Of a stretch of 64,000 nucleotides of DNA, positions 18,238 to 26,393 are shown piece by piece (within the stretch, counting starts at the first letter, position 1; the number at the start of each line of letters is the position of its first letter). The DNA is from Bradyrhizobium diazoefficiens. Lineage in GTDB: Bacteria; Pseudomonadota; Alphaproteobacteria; Rhizobiales; Xanthobacteraceae. The stretch covers positions 558,001 through 622,000 of the forward strand of contig NZ_JAFCKW010000001.1 of the NCBI RefSeq assembly GCF_018129965.1, read 5' to 3'. Made by a program: the position numbers and the translations under genes. The notes under the pieces are model-generated. The model was given only the letters and a program-made list of their open reading frames with translations. It was not told where the DNA came from and did not search any database.

Positions 18238-19812
18238 ATGAGCGCCAATGAATTTTCACTGCAATCGCTGATCACGCGTACTTCCGCCGCCGATCCGGCT
18301 TTCGTCTTCGACGGCGCAGCCGCCTCGCGCATCGAATTTGCCGCAAATGTCGAGCAGACCGCCGCCTGGCTTGCGGCCCAGGGTATCGGCCGGGGCGACG
18401 TCGTCGCGGTATGGCTGGTCAACCGGGTCGAATGGATCGCGTTGCTGTTTGCGGCCGCGCGCCTTGGCGCCGTCGCTGCCGCCGTCAACACGCGCTACCG
18501 CAGCGCCGAGGTCGCGCATCTGCTCAAGGTCTCCGGCGCGAAACTGATGGTGGTCGAGGCCGCGTTCCGCTCGATCGACTTTGCCGCCATCCTCGCCGAT
18601 ATCGCCGAGGCAGAGGTGCCCGCTTTGCAGAAACTCGCGGTGGTCGGCACAGACGCCATCCCCGCGCAATGGCCGTGCGTCCGCTTCGACGCCTTCGAGG
18701 CGGCTTATCCGCCCGCCTCGCTCGCACAGAACGATGTCGACTTGCCGGTGCTGCTCTACACCACCTCGGGCACGACCAAAGGACCCAAGCTCGTCGCGCA
18801 TTCGCAGCGGACGCTTTCGACTCACGCAAGCTCCATCGCCAAGGCACTCAAGCTCGATCCGCAACGCCATTCGCTGCTGGCGATACTGCCTTTCTGCGGC
18901 ACGTTCGGCATGACCAGCCTGCTCGGCTTCCTCGCGGCTGGCGCGACCGTACACGTGCTCGATGCCTTCGAAGCCGCCCCGGCGGTCAAGATCCTCCGCG
19001 AGCGTGAGATCACGCATTCGTTCGGCTCGGACGAGATGTTCCGCCGCATCCTCGCCCTGACGGATGCGCCGCGCCCGTTCCCGCATCTCGAACTCTGCGG
19101 CTATGCCGCATTCCAGCCCGGCTGGCGCGAGCTGGCCGCGGAGGCCGAGGCGCGCGGCATGCCGCTGTACGGGCTCTACGGCTCCAGCGAGGTGCAAGCC
19201 CTGTTCTCGATCGCCCGCCGCAGCGACGATTTCGCTGACCGCATCGAAGGCGGCGGCTGGCCGATGTCGCCCGATGCAAAAGTGCGCGTGCGTGACATGG
19301 AGACAGGCGAACTTGCCCGGCCGGGCGTCTCCGGCGAGATCGAGATCAGCGCGCCCTCTCGCTTCCTTGCGTATTTCAACAACCCCGACGCCACAAGCGA
19401 GGCGATCACCGCCGACGGCTTCTTCCGCACCGGCGATATCGGCCGGCTTCGCCGCGACGGCGCCTTCGTCTACGAGACACGAGCGGGAGATGCGATGCGT
19501 CTCGGCGGCTTCCTGGTTGCGCCGGGCGAGATCGAGGACGAGCTCAAATCCTGCTCCGGCGTTGCCGATGCCCAGGTTGTCGCGGTCGATCTGAAGGGCC
19601 AGGCGCGCTGCGTCGCCTTCGTGATCCCCGCGCCCGAGCCTCCGCAGCAGGAGGCGCTGATTGCGCGCCTGCGCGAACGGCTCGCCGGCTACAAGGTCCC
19701 GGCCCGGATTTACGTCGTGGACGCCTTCCCGGTCACCGACAGCGCCAATGGCGTCAAGATCCAGCGCACCCGGCTTCGTGCGATGGCGATGGAGCGTATC
19801 GCCGCCGAATGA
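18238..19812 (+). CDS. AMP-dependent acyl-CoA synthetase/ligase family protein
   Basis: A 524-residue adenylate-forming enzyme. Motifs in order: P-loop YTTSGTTKGPKLVAHS, a YGLYGSSEV adenine-binding block, FFRTGDIGRLRRDGAF with the hinge, and a C-terminal NGVKIQRTRLR with the catalytic lysine. It would activate a carboxylic acid as its acyl-AMP and then form a CoA ester. The substrate is not evident. The ATG at 18238 is chosen over an in-frame TTG at 18211. It converges with flgL with a five-base gap, and no terminator is visible between them. Confidence 0.88.
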   Translation: MSANEFSLQSLITRTSAADPAFVFDGAAASRIEFAANVEQTAAWLAAQGIGRGDVVAVWLVNRVEWIALLFAAARLGAVAAAVNTRYRSAEVAHLLKVSGAKLMVVEAAFRSIDFAAILADIAEAEVPALQKLAVVGTDAIPAQWPCVRFDAFEAAYPPASLAQNDVDLPVLLYTTSGTTKGPKLVAHSQRTLSTHASSIAKALKLDPQRHSLLAILPFCGTFGMTSLLGFLAAGATVHVLDAFEAAPAVKILREREITHSFGSDEMFRRILALTDAPRPFPHLELCGYAAFQPGWRELAAEAEARGMPLYGLYGSSEVQALFSIARRSDDFADRIEGGGWPMSPDAKVRVRDMETGELARPGVSGEIEISAPSRFLAYFNNPDATSEAITADGFFRTGDIGRLRRDGAFVYETRAGDAMRLGGFLVAPGEIEDELKSCSGVADAQVVAVDLKGQARCVAFVIPAPEPPQQEALIARLRERLAGYKVPARIYVVDAFPVTDSANGVKIQRTRLRAMAMERIAAE

Positions 19813-19817
19813 GCCTC

Positions 19818-20729
19818 CTATTTGAGGTAGCTCGACAGGTTCAAGCTCAGGATCTTGCCGAGCGCCGAATAGGACGCCGTGAGCTGCGACTGGTAGGTCG
19901 ACAGCTGCGCCGTGACGGCGGCGACATCGACGCTGGTGAGGTCGTTCGACAGCGTCTCGGCATAGCTCTTGTAGTCGGTCTGGCGGGCGCTCGCGGTCTC
20001 GATCGAGGACGCCGCGCTCGAGAGCTTCGCCTGCACGGCCGCGGTGTCGTCGAGCGCCGTGCCGGCAAGGTCGAGCGCGCTGGTGATGTCCGATGACGAC
20101 AGCGAGGTGCTGTTGGCCACGAACTTCAGGACCCGCATCACCTCCTCGAACGCCGAATTGTCCGCCGTGACGCCGTAGGACACGGTTTGATCGGCCGCGA
20201 CCCGGACAGAGGCGATTTCGTCGTCACCCTTGTAATAGCTGCTATCCGCCGTCGTCGTCGAACCGGCGCCGGACGAAAAGCTCGTCAGATCGACCGGCGC
20301 CGTGTCCGTCTTGCCGCCGGCGAAGACATACTGGCCGTCGTACTGGGTGTTCATCAGCGAGCCCATCTGCTCCAGCATCTGCTTGGCGGAACTGATCACC
20401 GAATTCACCTCGGTCGAGCTTCCCGTGGAGGCGGCGCTGAGCTGGGAGCGGAGCTGGGTGACGATGTCGGTCACGGAGCCGACCGCCGAATACATCACCT
20501 GGACCTTGCTGTCGGCCAGCGTGGCGGAATCGATGTAGGACTGCGCGCGGTTCACCGAGACCTGGAGATTGACGACATGCTGCGCGTCCGCGCCGTAGCC
20601 GCCGAAATCGGTCGAGACGACACCGGAGGATTCCTGAATCTGCATGTTGGCCATGACCGACTCGACGCGCATCGCATCGGTGATCATCCGGTTCGACTGG
20701 GCGAAAGTGGCAACCCGCATCGCGACCAT
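19818..20729 (-). CDS. flgL: Flagellar hook-filament junction protein FlgL
   Basis: A 303-residue flagellin-like protein at the end of the flagellar block. The N-terminal coiled region starts MVAMRVATFAQSNRMITDAM (flagellin/FlgL D0 helix) and the C-terminus repeats a D0-like helix ending LGKILSLNLSSYLK. Together with FlgK, immediately upstream, it joins hook and filament outside the cell. The central part (QYVFAGGKTDTAPVDL) is the FlgL signature FxGxxT. The AAGGGGG ribosome site supports the ATG at 20729. Ser/Thr-rich, low in charged residues, as usual for exported flagellar axial proteins. Confidence 0.87.
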   Translation of the reverse strand: MVAMRVATFAQSNRMITDAMRVESVMANMQIQESSGVVSTDFGGYGADAQHVVNLQVSVNRAQSYIDSATLADSKVQVMYSAVGSVTDIVTQLRSQLSAASTGSSTEVNSVISSAKQMLEQMGSLMNTQYDGQYVFAGGKTDTAPVDLTSFSSGAGSTTTADSSYYKGDDEIASVRVAADQTVSYGVTADNSAFEEVMRVLKFVANSTSLSSSDITSALDLAGTALDDTAAVQAKLSSAASSIETASARQTDYKSYAETLSNDLTSVDVAAVTAQLSTYQSQLTASYSALGKILSLNLSSYLK

Positions 20730-20739
20730 GGCTGCCCCC

Positions 20740-22515
20740 TTACGTCGACTGCACAGCGGTGAGCAGCGCCGAGTACATCGAGTTGATGGCCTGGATCAGG
20801 GCCGATGCTGCCGAGTACTTGTTCTGGAGCGTACTCAGATTGGCTGACTCTTCGTCGAGGTTGACCCCGGACTGCGACGCCAGCGAGTTCGCATAGGTCG
20901 ACTGTGCGGTTTCCTTGGCGGTGTAATTGGTGGAGGCGCGCGAGGACTTGCTCGAGACGTCCGACACGACAGCCGAGGCGTAGTCGGCGAGCGAACCGGT
21001 GGTGGAAGCAAGCCCGCCGGTCGACGAGAACGTCCGCGAGCTCGTCAACGCATCATGGAAGGCATTGATGACCGTGGCCGATCCCGATGTCAGAACCGAG
21101 CTGCCGACCGTGAGACTCGACGACGAATCCAGCGTCGCGAGCTGCAGCTCGTTCGTTCCGGACAGGATTTTGCTGTTGACCGCGATGTCCAAGGCGCTCG
21201 TGCCGCTCACGAGGTCGTTGAGGCCGAAATACTCGGAGAACCCCTCGCTGGAGCTTCCCACCGAGCTCGTCATCTCGTTGATGGCGACGCCATTGCCGGA
21301 GCCGGTCGCCGTGATCGCGAGATGGCCGTCCGAGTCGACCGACGCCGACATTCCCGAGATGCCGTTGATGGCGGTGACGAGATCGCCCACCGTGGAGTAG
21401 GACGACAGGTCGAGATCGCCGTAGGAGACCAGATTTCCGCTCTTGTCGGTCACGGCGAGGCGCACCGTGCCGGTGGCGGACAACGCCGAACTGCTGGTCA
21501 CGGCCGTCGTGCCGGTCAGGCTGGTCGGTGCCGGGACCGAGGAGGCACTGTTCGAGACGCCGTTCATCACGGACGCAAGCTGCTGCGCGAGCTGGTCGAG
21601 TTGCGACTGCGCGTCCGGCAGCGTGTCGTCGCGGAGCGTGATCAGCGCGCCGATATCGCCGCCCGTGATCTGGGAGGTGATGTCGACACCGTTGACCGAA
21701 ATCGCGCTGAAGTCGCTCGACGAGGAACCGGCGGTATAGGTCGTCGACGCCGTCACGTTGGCCGCCGGCGTATAGCTGATCGTATGCGCCGAACTGTCGA
21801 CAAGCGCCTGTCCGGATGATGTGTAGATCTGCAGATCGCCGCTCGACGTCGTGAAATAGCTCACGTTCATCTTGGACGCGAGGTCCTGCAGCGCGGTGTT
21901 GCGCTGGTCCTCGAGGTCGGCGGTCGACTGGCCGGTCGCGGCCGTCTGCTTGATCTCGGCGTTGAGGTCCGCGATCTGCTTCAGATCGGTGTTGACGTCG
22001 TCGATCGACGACGAGATGTCCTGGTTGGCATCCGACCGGAGCTTCTGGACCCCGCTCGATGTCTCCCGCAACTGGCTCACGACGTCGTCGAGCGCGCTGA
22101 TGACGTTGGATTGCAGCGACGCGCTCCCCGGCGTGCTCGCGAGCGACGACAGCGCCGATTCGAGCGAGGAGATGCTGTTGGCAAGCGAGGTCCCGGACGA
22201 TGAACCGCTGCTGCTGCTGACCGAACCGTAGAGCTTCTGGAGCGATGTCAGATAGGTGTTGGTGGTGTCAGCCGCACCGAGATCGGAATCCGCGCCGACA
22301 AGCGACTTCAACAGCAGCTTGTCGACCGTCGAGGTGATGCCGGTGACCGTGACGCCGGTGCCGACGCCGTTGGTGACGCTGCTCGCCTGGGTTGCGGATT
22401 TCTTCGTATAGCCCGTCGTGTCGGCGTTCGAGATGTTCGACGACGTCACGCTGATCTGCACGGACGTCGCCGACAGCCCGCTGAAGGCGATCGATCGTGC
22501 GATATCAAGCGACAC
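20740..22515 (-). CDS. flgK: Flagellar hook-associated protein FlgK
   Basis: A 591-residue hook-associated protein. I place the start at the GTG near 22515 (SLDIARSIAFSGLSATSVQI, the axial-protein N-terminal motif, then SSNISNADTTGYTKK); the frame remains open to an ATG at 22599, but that would overlap the preceding gene and add an Ala/Pro stretch not found in FlgK. The C-terminus (ANLSTLQNKYSAASALIQAI) is the classical D0 helix. It is followed by flgL after 10 bases. The long serine/threonine-rich middle is the variable exposed domain. Confidence 0.9.
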   Translation of the reverse strand: MSLDIARSIAFSGLSATSVQISVTSSNISNADTTGYTKKSATQASSVTNGVGTGVTVTGITSTVDKLLLKSLVGADSDLGAADTTNTYLTSLQKLYGSVSSSSGSSSGTSLANSISSLESALSSLASTPGSASLQSNVISALDDVVSQLRETSSGVQKLRSDANQDISSSIDDVNTDLKQIADLNAEIKQTAATGQSTADLEDQRNTALQDLASKMNVSYFTTSSGDLQIYTSSGQALVDSSAHTISYTPAANVTASTTYTAGSSSSDFSAISVNGVDITSQITGGDIGALITLRDDTLPDAQSQLDQLAQQLASVMNGVSNSASSVPAPTSLTGTTAVTSSSALSATGTVRLAVTDKSGNLVSYGDLDLSSYSTVGDLVTAINGISGMSASVDSDGHLAITATGSGNGVAINEMTSSVGSSSEGFSEYFGLNDLVSGTSALDIAVNSKILSGTNELQLATLDSSSSLTVGSSVLTSGSATVINAFHDALTSSRTFSSTGGLASTTGSLADYASAVVSDVSSKSSRASTNYTAKETAQSTYANSLASQSGVNLDEESANLSTLQNKYSAASALIQAINSMYSALLTAVQST

Positions 22516-22534
22516 GGCGGCTTCCTTCGTTTCG

Positions 22535-23011
22535 TCAGGCGCTGCGGCTGGTGCCGCTGGAGACGGCGCGGGCGGCGGCGACGCGGCCGGACGCGCCATA
22601 GGGCGAGACCGACGCGATCTGCTCGCGGATCGCCTGCATGACCGCCTCGATCCGGCGATTGCTGGCCTCGATCGCCGCGCGCAGGCGCACCAGGTTTTCG
22701 TCCATCGCCGCGCGCAGCTTCAGGATCCGCTCAAGGAGCTGCTCGCGCAGCATGCGATCCCTGACGTTCAGGCTGGTCGACCCCGCCGCGCATTCCGCAA
22801 CGGTCCGTTCGAAAATTTCCGCCAGCTTGTTCTTTTCATCGACCTGCTTCAGGCGCGAGGCCGGCAAGCCCCTGGCAAGCTCGGCATTCTCCTCGGCGAC
22901 CAGCACGGTCAGCGTATCGATCAGCGTAATCAGCGATTTGATCCTGATATCGCCGCTCGCGACGGTCGTCCTCGTGGCTTGGCTGTTGGCTTGGGCTACA
23001 GTCATGGTCAT
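22535..23011 (-). CDS. Probable flagellar export chaperone, FlgN-like
   Basis: A 158-residue, almost fully alpha-helical protein (IKSLITLIDTLTVLVAEENA then long heptad-like stretches LREQLLERILKLRAAMDENL). Size, coiled-coil character and position directly before flgK fit a FlgN-type chaperone, which in other bacteria guards FlgK and FlgL before export. The sequence is too diverged for me to name it with certainty. The C-terminus (SPYGASGRVAAARAVSS) is low-complexity. Its stop is 19 bases before the chosen flgK start. Confidence 0.6.
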   Translation of the reverse strand: MTMTVAQANSQATRTTVASGDIRIKSLITLIDTLTVLVAEENAELARGLPASRLKQVDEKNKLAEIFERTVAECAAGSTSLNVRDRMLREQLLERILKLRAAMDENLVRLRAAIEASNRRIEAVMQAIREQIASVSPYGASGRVAAARAVSSGTSRSA

Positions 23012-23020
23012 CGCCTTCTT

Positions 23021-23281
23021 CTAGTTACGCCGTTTACCGCGGTCGACCTGTGAGCTGCGCAGATACGCGCCGATCGCGGTCGTTCTGACGGTCGCCTGCT
23101 TCATCTCGCTCTCGATCTCGGCGGCTTCCCGCAGGAGGCCGCGCCGTGTCGTCTCCACATCGTCGAGCAGCGCGATCAATTGCTTGTGGTCGCTACCCCT
23201 GACGTTCGCGGCCCGCAGCACAAGCCGGCGCAACCGGCGCAACAGCGCTTCTCCCGCAGCGCTTGCCTTTTCACCTGGCAT
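23021..23281 (-). CDS. Uncharacterised 86-residue flagellar-cluster protein
   Basis: A small, charged, helical protein (MPGEKASAAGEALLRRLRRL, then a central ALLDDVETTRRGLLREAAEI) with a basic C-terminus. It starts three bases after the flgE stop and ends 9 bases before the FlgN-like gene, so it is part of the flgE-flgK transcript. No family is recognised; a role as assembly chaperone or hook-associated partner is only guessed from position. Confidence 0.6.
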   Translation of the reverse strand: MPGEKASAAGEALLRRLRRLVLRAANVRGSDHKQLIALLDDVETTRRGLLREAAEIESEMKQATVRTTAIGAYLRSSQVDRGKRRN

Positions 23282-23284
23282 CGC

Positions 23285-24550
23285 TCACCTCATCGCCGAG
23301 ATCAGTGTGTCGTACATCTTGTTGACGGTGGAGATGACCTGGGACGCAGCCGAATAAGCCTGCTGTGCCGAGATCATGCTCGAGAACTGGCTGGAGGTAT
23401 CGGTGGTCGATGATTCCAGCTCGCTGCCGTAGACCGTGCCTGCGCCGTTCTCGCCCGACGTCTGCAACGTGGCGTTTCCCGAGGTGACGGTCGCCGAATA
23501 GATGCCGTTGCTGCTGGCCGACAGGCCGTTCGGATCGGCGAAGGTTGCGACCGCGATCTTGTAGATCGCGATCGTGCTGCCGTTGGAATAGGTGGCATCG
23601 ACCACGCCGTTCTTGCCGATCGAGATGCTGGACAATTTGCCGAAGGCAAGGCCGTCCGAATCGATGGACGTGACACTGACCGAGGGGGTCGTCTCACCCG
23701 AGGCCTTCTGCGTCAGCCCATCGGTCTTGCCGACGGTCCCGAGATCGAGCGTGATCGAGCTGTTGGCCGCCCCGTCGGTCCAACCGGTCACCGCGATGGT
23801 CGCCGGGCTGGGGCTGGTGCTCGCGAGCGAGCCGTCGCTGTTGAAAGTGATGTTGACGGTGCCTGAAGTCGTGCCCGTGCTGGTCGACGTGTCCGACGCC
23901 GACGTGGGATTGCCGAAGCTGGCGCTCCACGCGTTGGTTCCGGTCTTGGTCCAGGTGACCTGCACCGAATTCGCCGCGCCCAGCGAATCGTAAACCGTCA
24001 TCGAGCTGTTGAAGGTATCGCCAGTCGCCGCGTCCGAGGGCAGATTGGCGTTGAACGTCGTCTTGGTGGTCGCGCTGCCGCTGGTCGCGGCGACCTTCGT
24101 ATCGATGGCCTGGAGATTGCTCGCCGACTCACTGCCGACGATATTGCCGTCGGCGTCGGTGCGCCACCCCTCGAGATAATAGCCGTTGTTCTCGAGATAG
24201 CCGGCATTGTTGATGGTGAAGGCGCCGTTGCGCGTATAGGACACGCTGCCGCCGGTGGTTGCGTCGGTTACCGCGAAGAAGCCGCTACCCTGGATCCCGA
24301 CATCGGTGGCGTTCGTCGTTGCGGCCAGCAAACCCTGCTGGGTGATATTGGATCGGCCGGACACGGTGACGCCGCCGGACGCATAGGACGTCGTACCGCT
24401 CGACGCGGTGACGAGCGAGTCGAACATCCCGGATGTGGTCTTGTAGGCGGTGGTGTCGGAATTGGCGATGTTATCGCTGATCATCGACAGGGACTGGCTC
24501 TGCGCGCTGAGTGCGGAGATTGCCGAGGAAAGTGCACCGCTGAGACTCAT
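23285..24550 (-). CDS. flgE: Flagellar hook protein FlgE
   Basis: A 421-residue hook protein. The N-terminus, with SAISALSAQSQSLSMISDNIAN then SDTTAYKTT, is the axial-protein (rod/hook) motif; QGSGFFAV, YTRNGAFTINNAGYLENN and the C-terminal QAYSAASQVISTVNKMYDTL are FlgE signatures. It polymerises outside the cell as the universal joint. Length matches alphaproteobacterial FlgE. It is preceded by flgD with a 19-base gap, consistent with hook-cap then hook expression. Confidence 0.93.
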   Translation of the reverse strand: MSLSGALSSAISALSAQSQSLSMISDNIANSDTTAYKTTSGMFDSLVTASSGTTSYASGGVTVSGRSNITQQGLLAATTNATDVGIQGSGFFAVTDATTGGSVSYTRNGAFTINNAGYLENNGYYLEGWRTDADGNIVGSESASNLQAIDTKVAATSGSATTKTTFNANLPSDAATGDTFNSSMTVYDSLGAANSVQVTWTKTGTNAWSASFGNPTSASDTSTSTGTTSGTVNITFNSDGSLASTSPSPATIAVTGWTDGAANSSITLDLGTVGKTDGLTQKASGETTPSVSVTSIDSDGLAFGKLSSISIGKNGVVDATYSNGSTIAIYKIAVATFADPNGLSASSNGIYSATVTSGNATLQTSGENGAGTVYGSELESSTTDTSSQFSSMISAQQAYSAASQVISTVNKMYDTLISAMR

Positions 24551-24569
24551 GGTGAAACTCCGGGATGGA

Positions 24570-25238
24570 TTACGACGTGACGCCGAGGATGTTGGCAGCG
24601 CTGACGGAGACGCCGTTCACCGTCAGCGACGGCGTGGACGTCGAGGTATCGATGCCCGTCACCGTTCCGGTGACCGTGGTATAACTGACGACAGAATTGC
24701 CGGCGCTGTCGGTCGCGTTCACCGAGATGGTGTACTGACCGCCGTCGGAGAGCTGGTTGCCACTCGAGTCCTTGCCGTCCCAGGTGAAGCTGTTGGTGCC
24801 GGAATTGCCGGTGCCGCTGCCGGTCCACACCGTCTTGCCTGAGGAATCCGCGATGCTGATCGAGACGTTCGCGGCGGCCGATGACAGCGAGTAGCCGAAT
24901 GTCGCCGAGCCGTTGCTGAGCGTCGCCGTATCCGACTTCGCCTCGACGGTGTGACCGATGTAGTTCACCGAGTTCAGCGTCACGAGGCTCGAGAACGAGC
25001 TCGCCAGCGAGGTGAGGCTGGAGTTGATCGACTGCTGCGAACTGAAATTGGCATAGGACGTGAGCTGGTTGACGAGATCGGTCGTCGAGGTCGCGTTCAG
25101 CGGGTCCTGGTTCTGCAGCTCGCTGACGAGCAGGCTGAGGAAATCGCTGGAAGTCAGCGTCGATGAAGACGACGTGCTCGACGAGGACGAACTCGTCGTG
25201 GTCGCTGTCGACGCCGAACTCGTTGCAGAAACGGTCAT
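24570..25238 (-). CDS. flgD: Flagellar hook-capping protein FlgD
   Basis: A 222-residue hook cap. An N-terminal low-complexity Ser/Thr stretch (residues 5-28) is followed by the conserved FLSLLVSELQNQDPLNATS core, then the Tudor/FnIII-like C-terminal domain (FGYSLSSAAANVSISIADSS, FTWDGKDSSGNQLSDGGQYT). FlgD scaffolds hook assembly and is removed once the hook is complete. The ATG at 25238 follows a region holding two dyads at 25343-25388. Confidence 0.92.
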   Translation of the reverse strand: MTVSATSSASTATTTSSSSSSTSSSSTLTSSDFLSLLVSELQNQDPLNATSTTDLVNQLTSYANFSSQQSINSSLTSLASSFSSLVTLNSVNYIGHTVEAKSDTATLSNGSATFGYSLSSAAANVSISIADSSGKTVWTGSGTGNSGTNSFTWDGKDSSGNQLSDGGQYTISVNATDSAGNSVVSYTTVTGTVTGIDTSTSTPSLTVNGVSVSAANILGVTS

Positions 25239-25342
25239 CAGAAACTCCGGCTTTCCTGCGCTGCCGACGATGCGATGTCGGCCGGCGGCGCGTGAAATCT
25301 GTGTGCTGATGAAACGGGTGGGCGCGCGGATTCAGGCGGCGA

Positions 25343-25388
25343 TTCACGTGCGTGAAAGCAGCATTCGACACGGCAAAATCTGCCGTGT
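25343..25388. promoter_or_regulatory. Two dyads upstream of flgD
   Basis: TTCACG-tg-CGTGAA (25343-25356) is a perfect 6-2-6 palindrome. Twelve bases further on, ACACGGCA (25368-25375) and TGCCGTGT (25381-25388) form an eight-base stem with a five-base loop. Both lie 105-150 bases upstream of the flgD start on the minus strand, within a 292-base gap that holds no gene. They are candidate regulator sites or a leader hairpin; there is no T-tract, so a terminator is unlikely. Confidence 0.5.
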
Positions 25389-25530
25389 GCGCGCTAGTGA
25401 TGCGATGGTCGGAAGTTCATTTGCTGCGGCGATTGAGCCCGGAGCCGAGACGTCGTCATGCCCGGACGATGTGGCAGCTCCATCGCCGCAAGCGAGATCG
25501 GAATATCCGATTTCAGGAGAGAAGCGACCG

Positions 25531-25803
25531 TCAGCTTTCGGCGGTCTCGCCTTCGGTGCGAGGCTCGGCGGGGTCGCCCCTCATGTTCGCGGCGGCCGCC
25601 ACGATGCGGTCGGCCAGGCCTGCGGGAGCCCGGACCGGAGGCGCCGCGAGCGCCTGGCGCAGGACGCGCGCTTCGTCCAGCAAGGCCTGTGCGGCGGCCG
25701 AGCCCAGCAACAACTCTTCGGCGGGCAAGCGACGATCGTCGGGCCAGAGGGAGAGATCCTCGCCCAGCCGATCGATCAGTTCCTCAAACTCGGTGACGTC
25801 CAT
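25531..25803 (-). CDS. Uncharacterised 90-residue protein, possible anti-sigma-type partner
   Basis: FEELIDRLGEDLSLWPDDRR followed by AALLDEARVLRQALAAPPVR-type sequence and AGLADRIVAAAANMR. This DRxGxDxxxWP...A...LL..A..LD.AL pattern recalls small cytoplasmic proteins often encoded next to ECF sigma factors in alphaproteobacteria. Here it lies inside the flagellar block, and an ECF sigma gene lies 3.3 kb upstream on the same strand. There is no membrane helix. Assignment as an anti-sigma protein is inference from a pattern I recall, not from a confirmed domain. Confidence 0.55.
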   Translation of the reverse strand: MDVTEFEELIDRLGEDLSLWPDDRRLPAEELLLGSAAAQALLDEARVLRQALAAPPVRAPAGLADRIVAAAANMRGDPAEPRTEGETAES

Positions 25804-25967
25804 CGCCCGCCGGCCCCACCTCGGTCGAGCCCGTCATAAAGCATTGCGGGCGCGCCGGAAACCCGGATTTCGGTAGTCCTGGAGGCCAAGGCACCCGCAT
25901 CACTACGGAGAGCGGCGGAAGGGCCCGGGTTATCGGCGGCTTCTTTCCACGCTGGAGCCGAACTGTT

Positions 25968-26393
25968 TCAGTCCGAACGGGCCGAATCGACCGGTGCCAC
26001 CTTGCCCCGCACGCTCGCATCGACGGACTCCCAGGCCTCCCGCAACTCGGTCAGCCCGGCGATGATCCGGCGATAGCTTTCGCGGGCATGCGGCCGCCCA
26101 TAAGCCTTGTGACTTGCCACGATCAGGGCGTTGTAGGTCAGGAACAGCCGTTCCGCCACCGCGCCGCCCTTGGCAAAATCGAGATTGTGGCTGAGCCCAC
26201 GCAGGATCGCGGTCGCCCTGACCAGGTAATCGTGCCCCTCCTCGAAGCGTCGCCCTTCCTGCGCTGCGACCGACTTCTGGAGGAAGGTGATCGTGCCGCC
26301 GAGCAGCATCGAAACTGCCTTGAGCGGCGGCACTGTCGTTGCCGTTCCCCGATAGGCCTGGTTGGCCATGTACGCCATCGGATTGTTCATCAT
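25968..26393 (-). CDS. fliS: Flagellar export chaperone FliS
   Basis: A 141-residue protein. The N-terminus (MNNPMAYMANQAYRGTATTV) with the AYxxxxV/T element, followed by LIVKAIxFL-like ISFLxKS positions (LLGGTITFLQKSVAAQEGR) and ILRGLSHNLDFAKGG, matches FliS, which binds flagellin C-termini in the cytoplasm before export. Its ATG overlaps the fliD TGA (TGATG), as in most fliDS operons. A second ATG three bases on is equally possible as the start. Confidence 0.85.
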   Translation of the reverse strand: MMNNPMAYMANQAYRGTATTVPPLKAVSMLLGGTITFLQKSVAAQEGRRFEEGHDYLVRATAILRGLSHNLDFAKGGAVAERLFLTYNALIVASHKAYGRPHARESYRRIIAGLTELREAWESVDASVRGKVAPVDSARSD

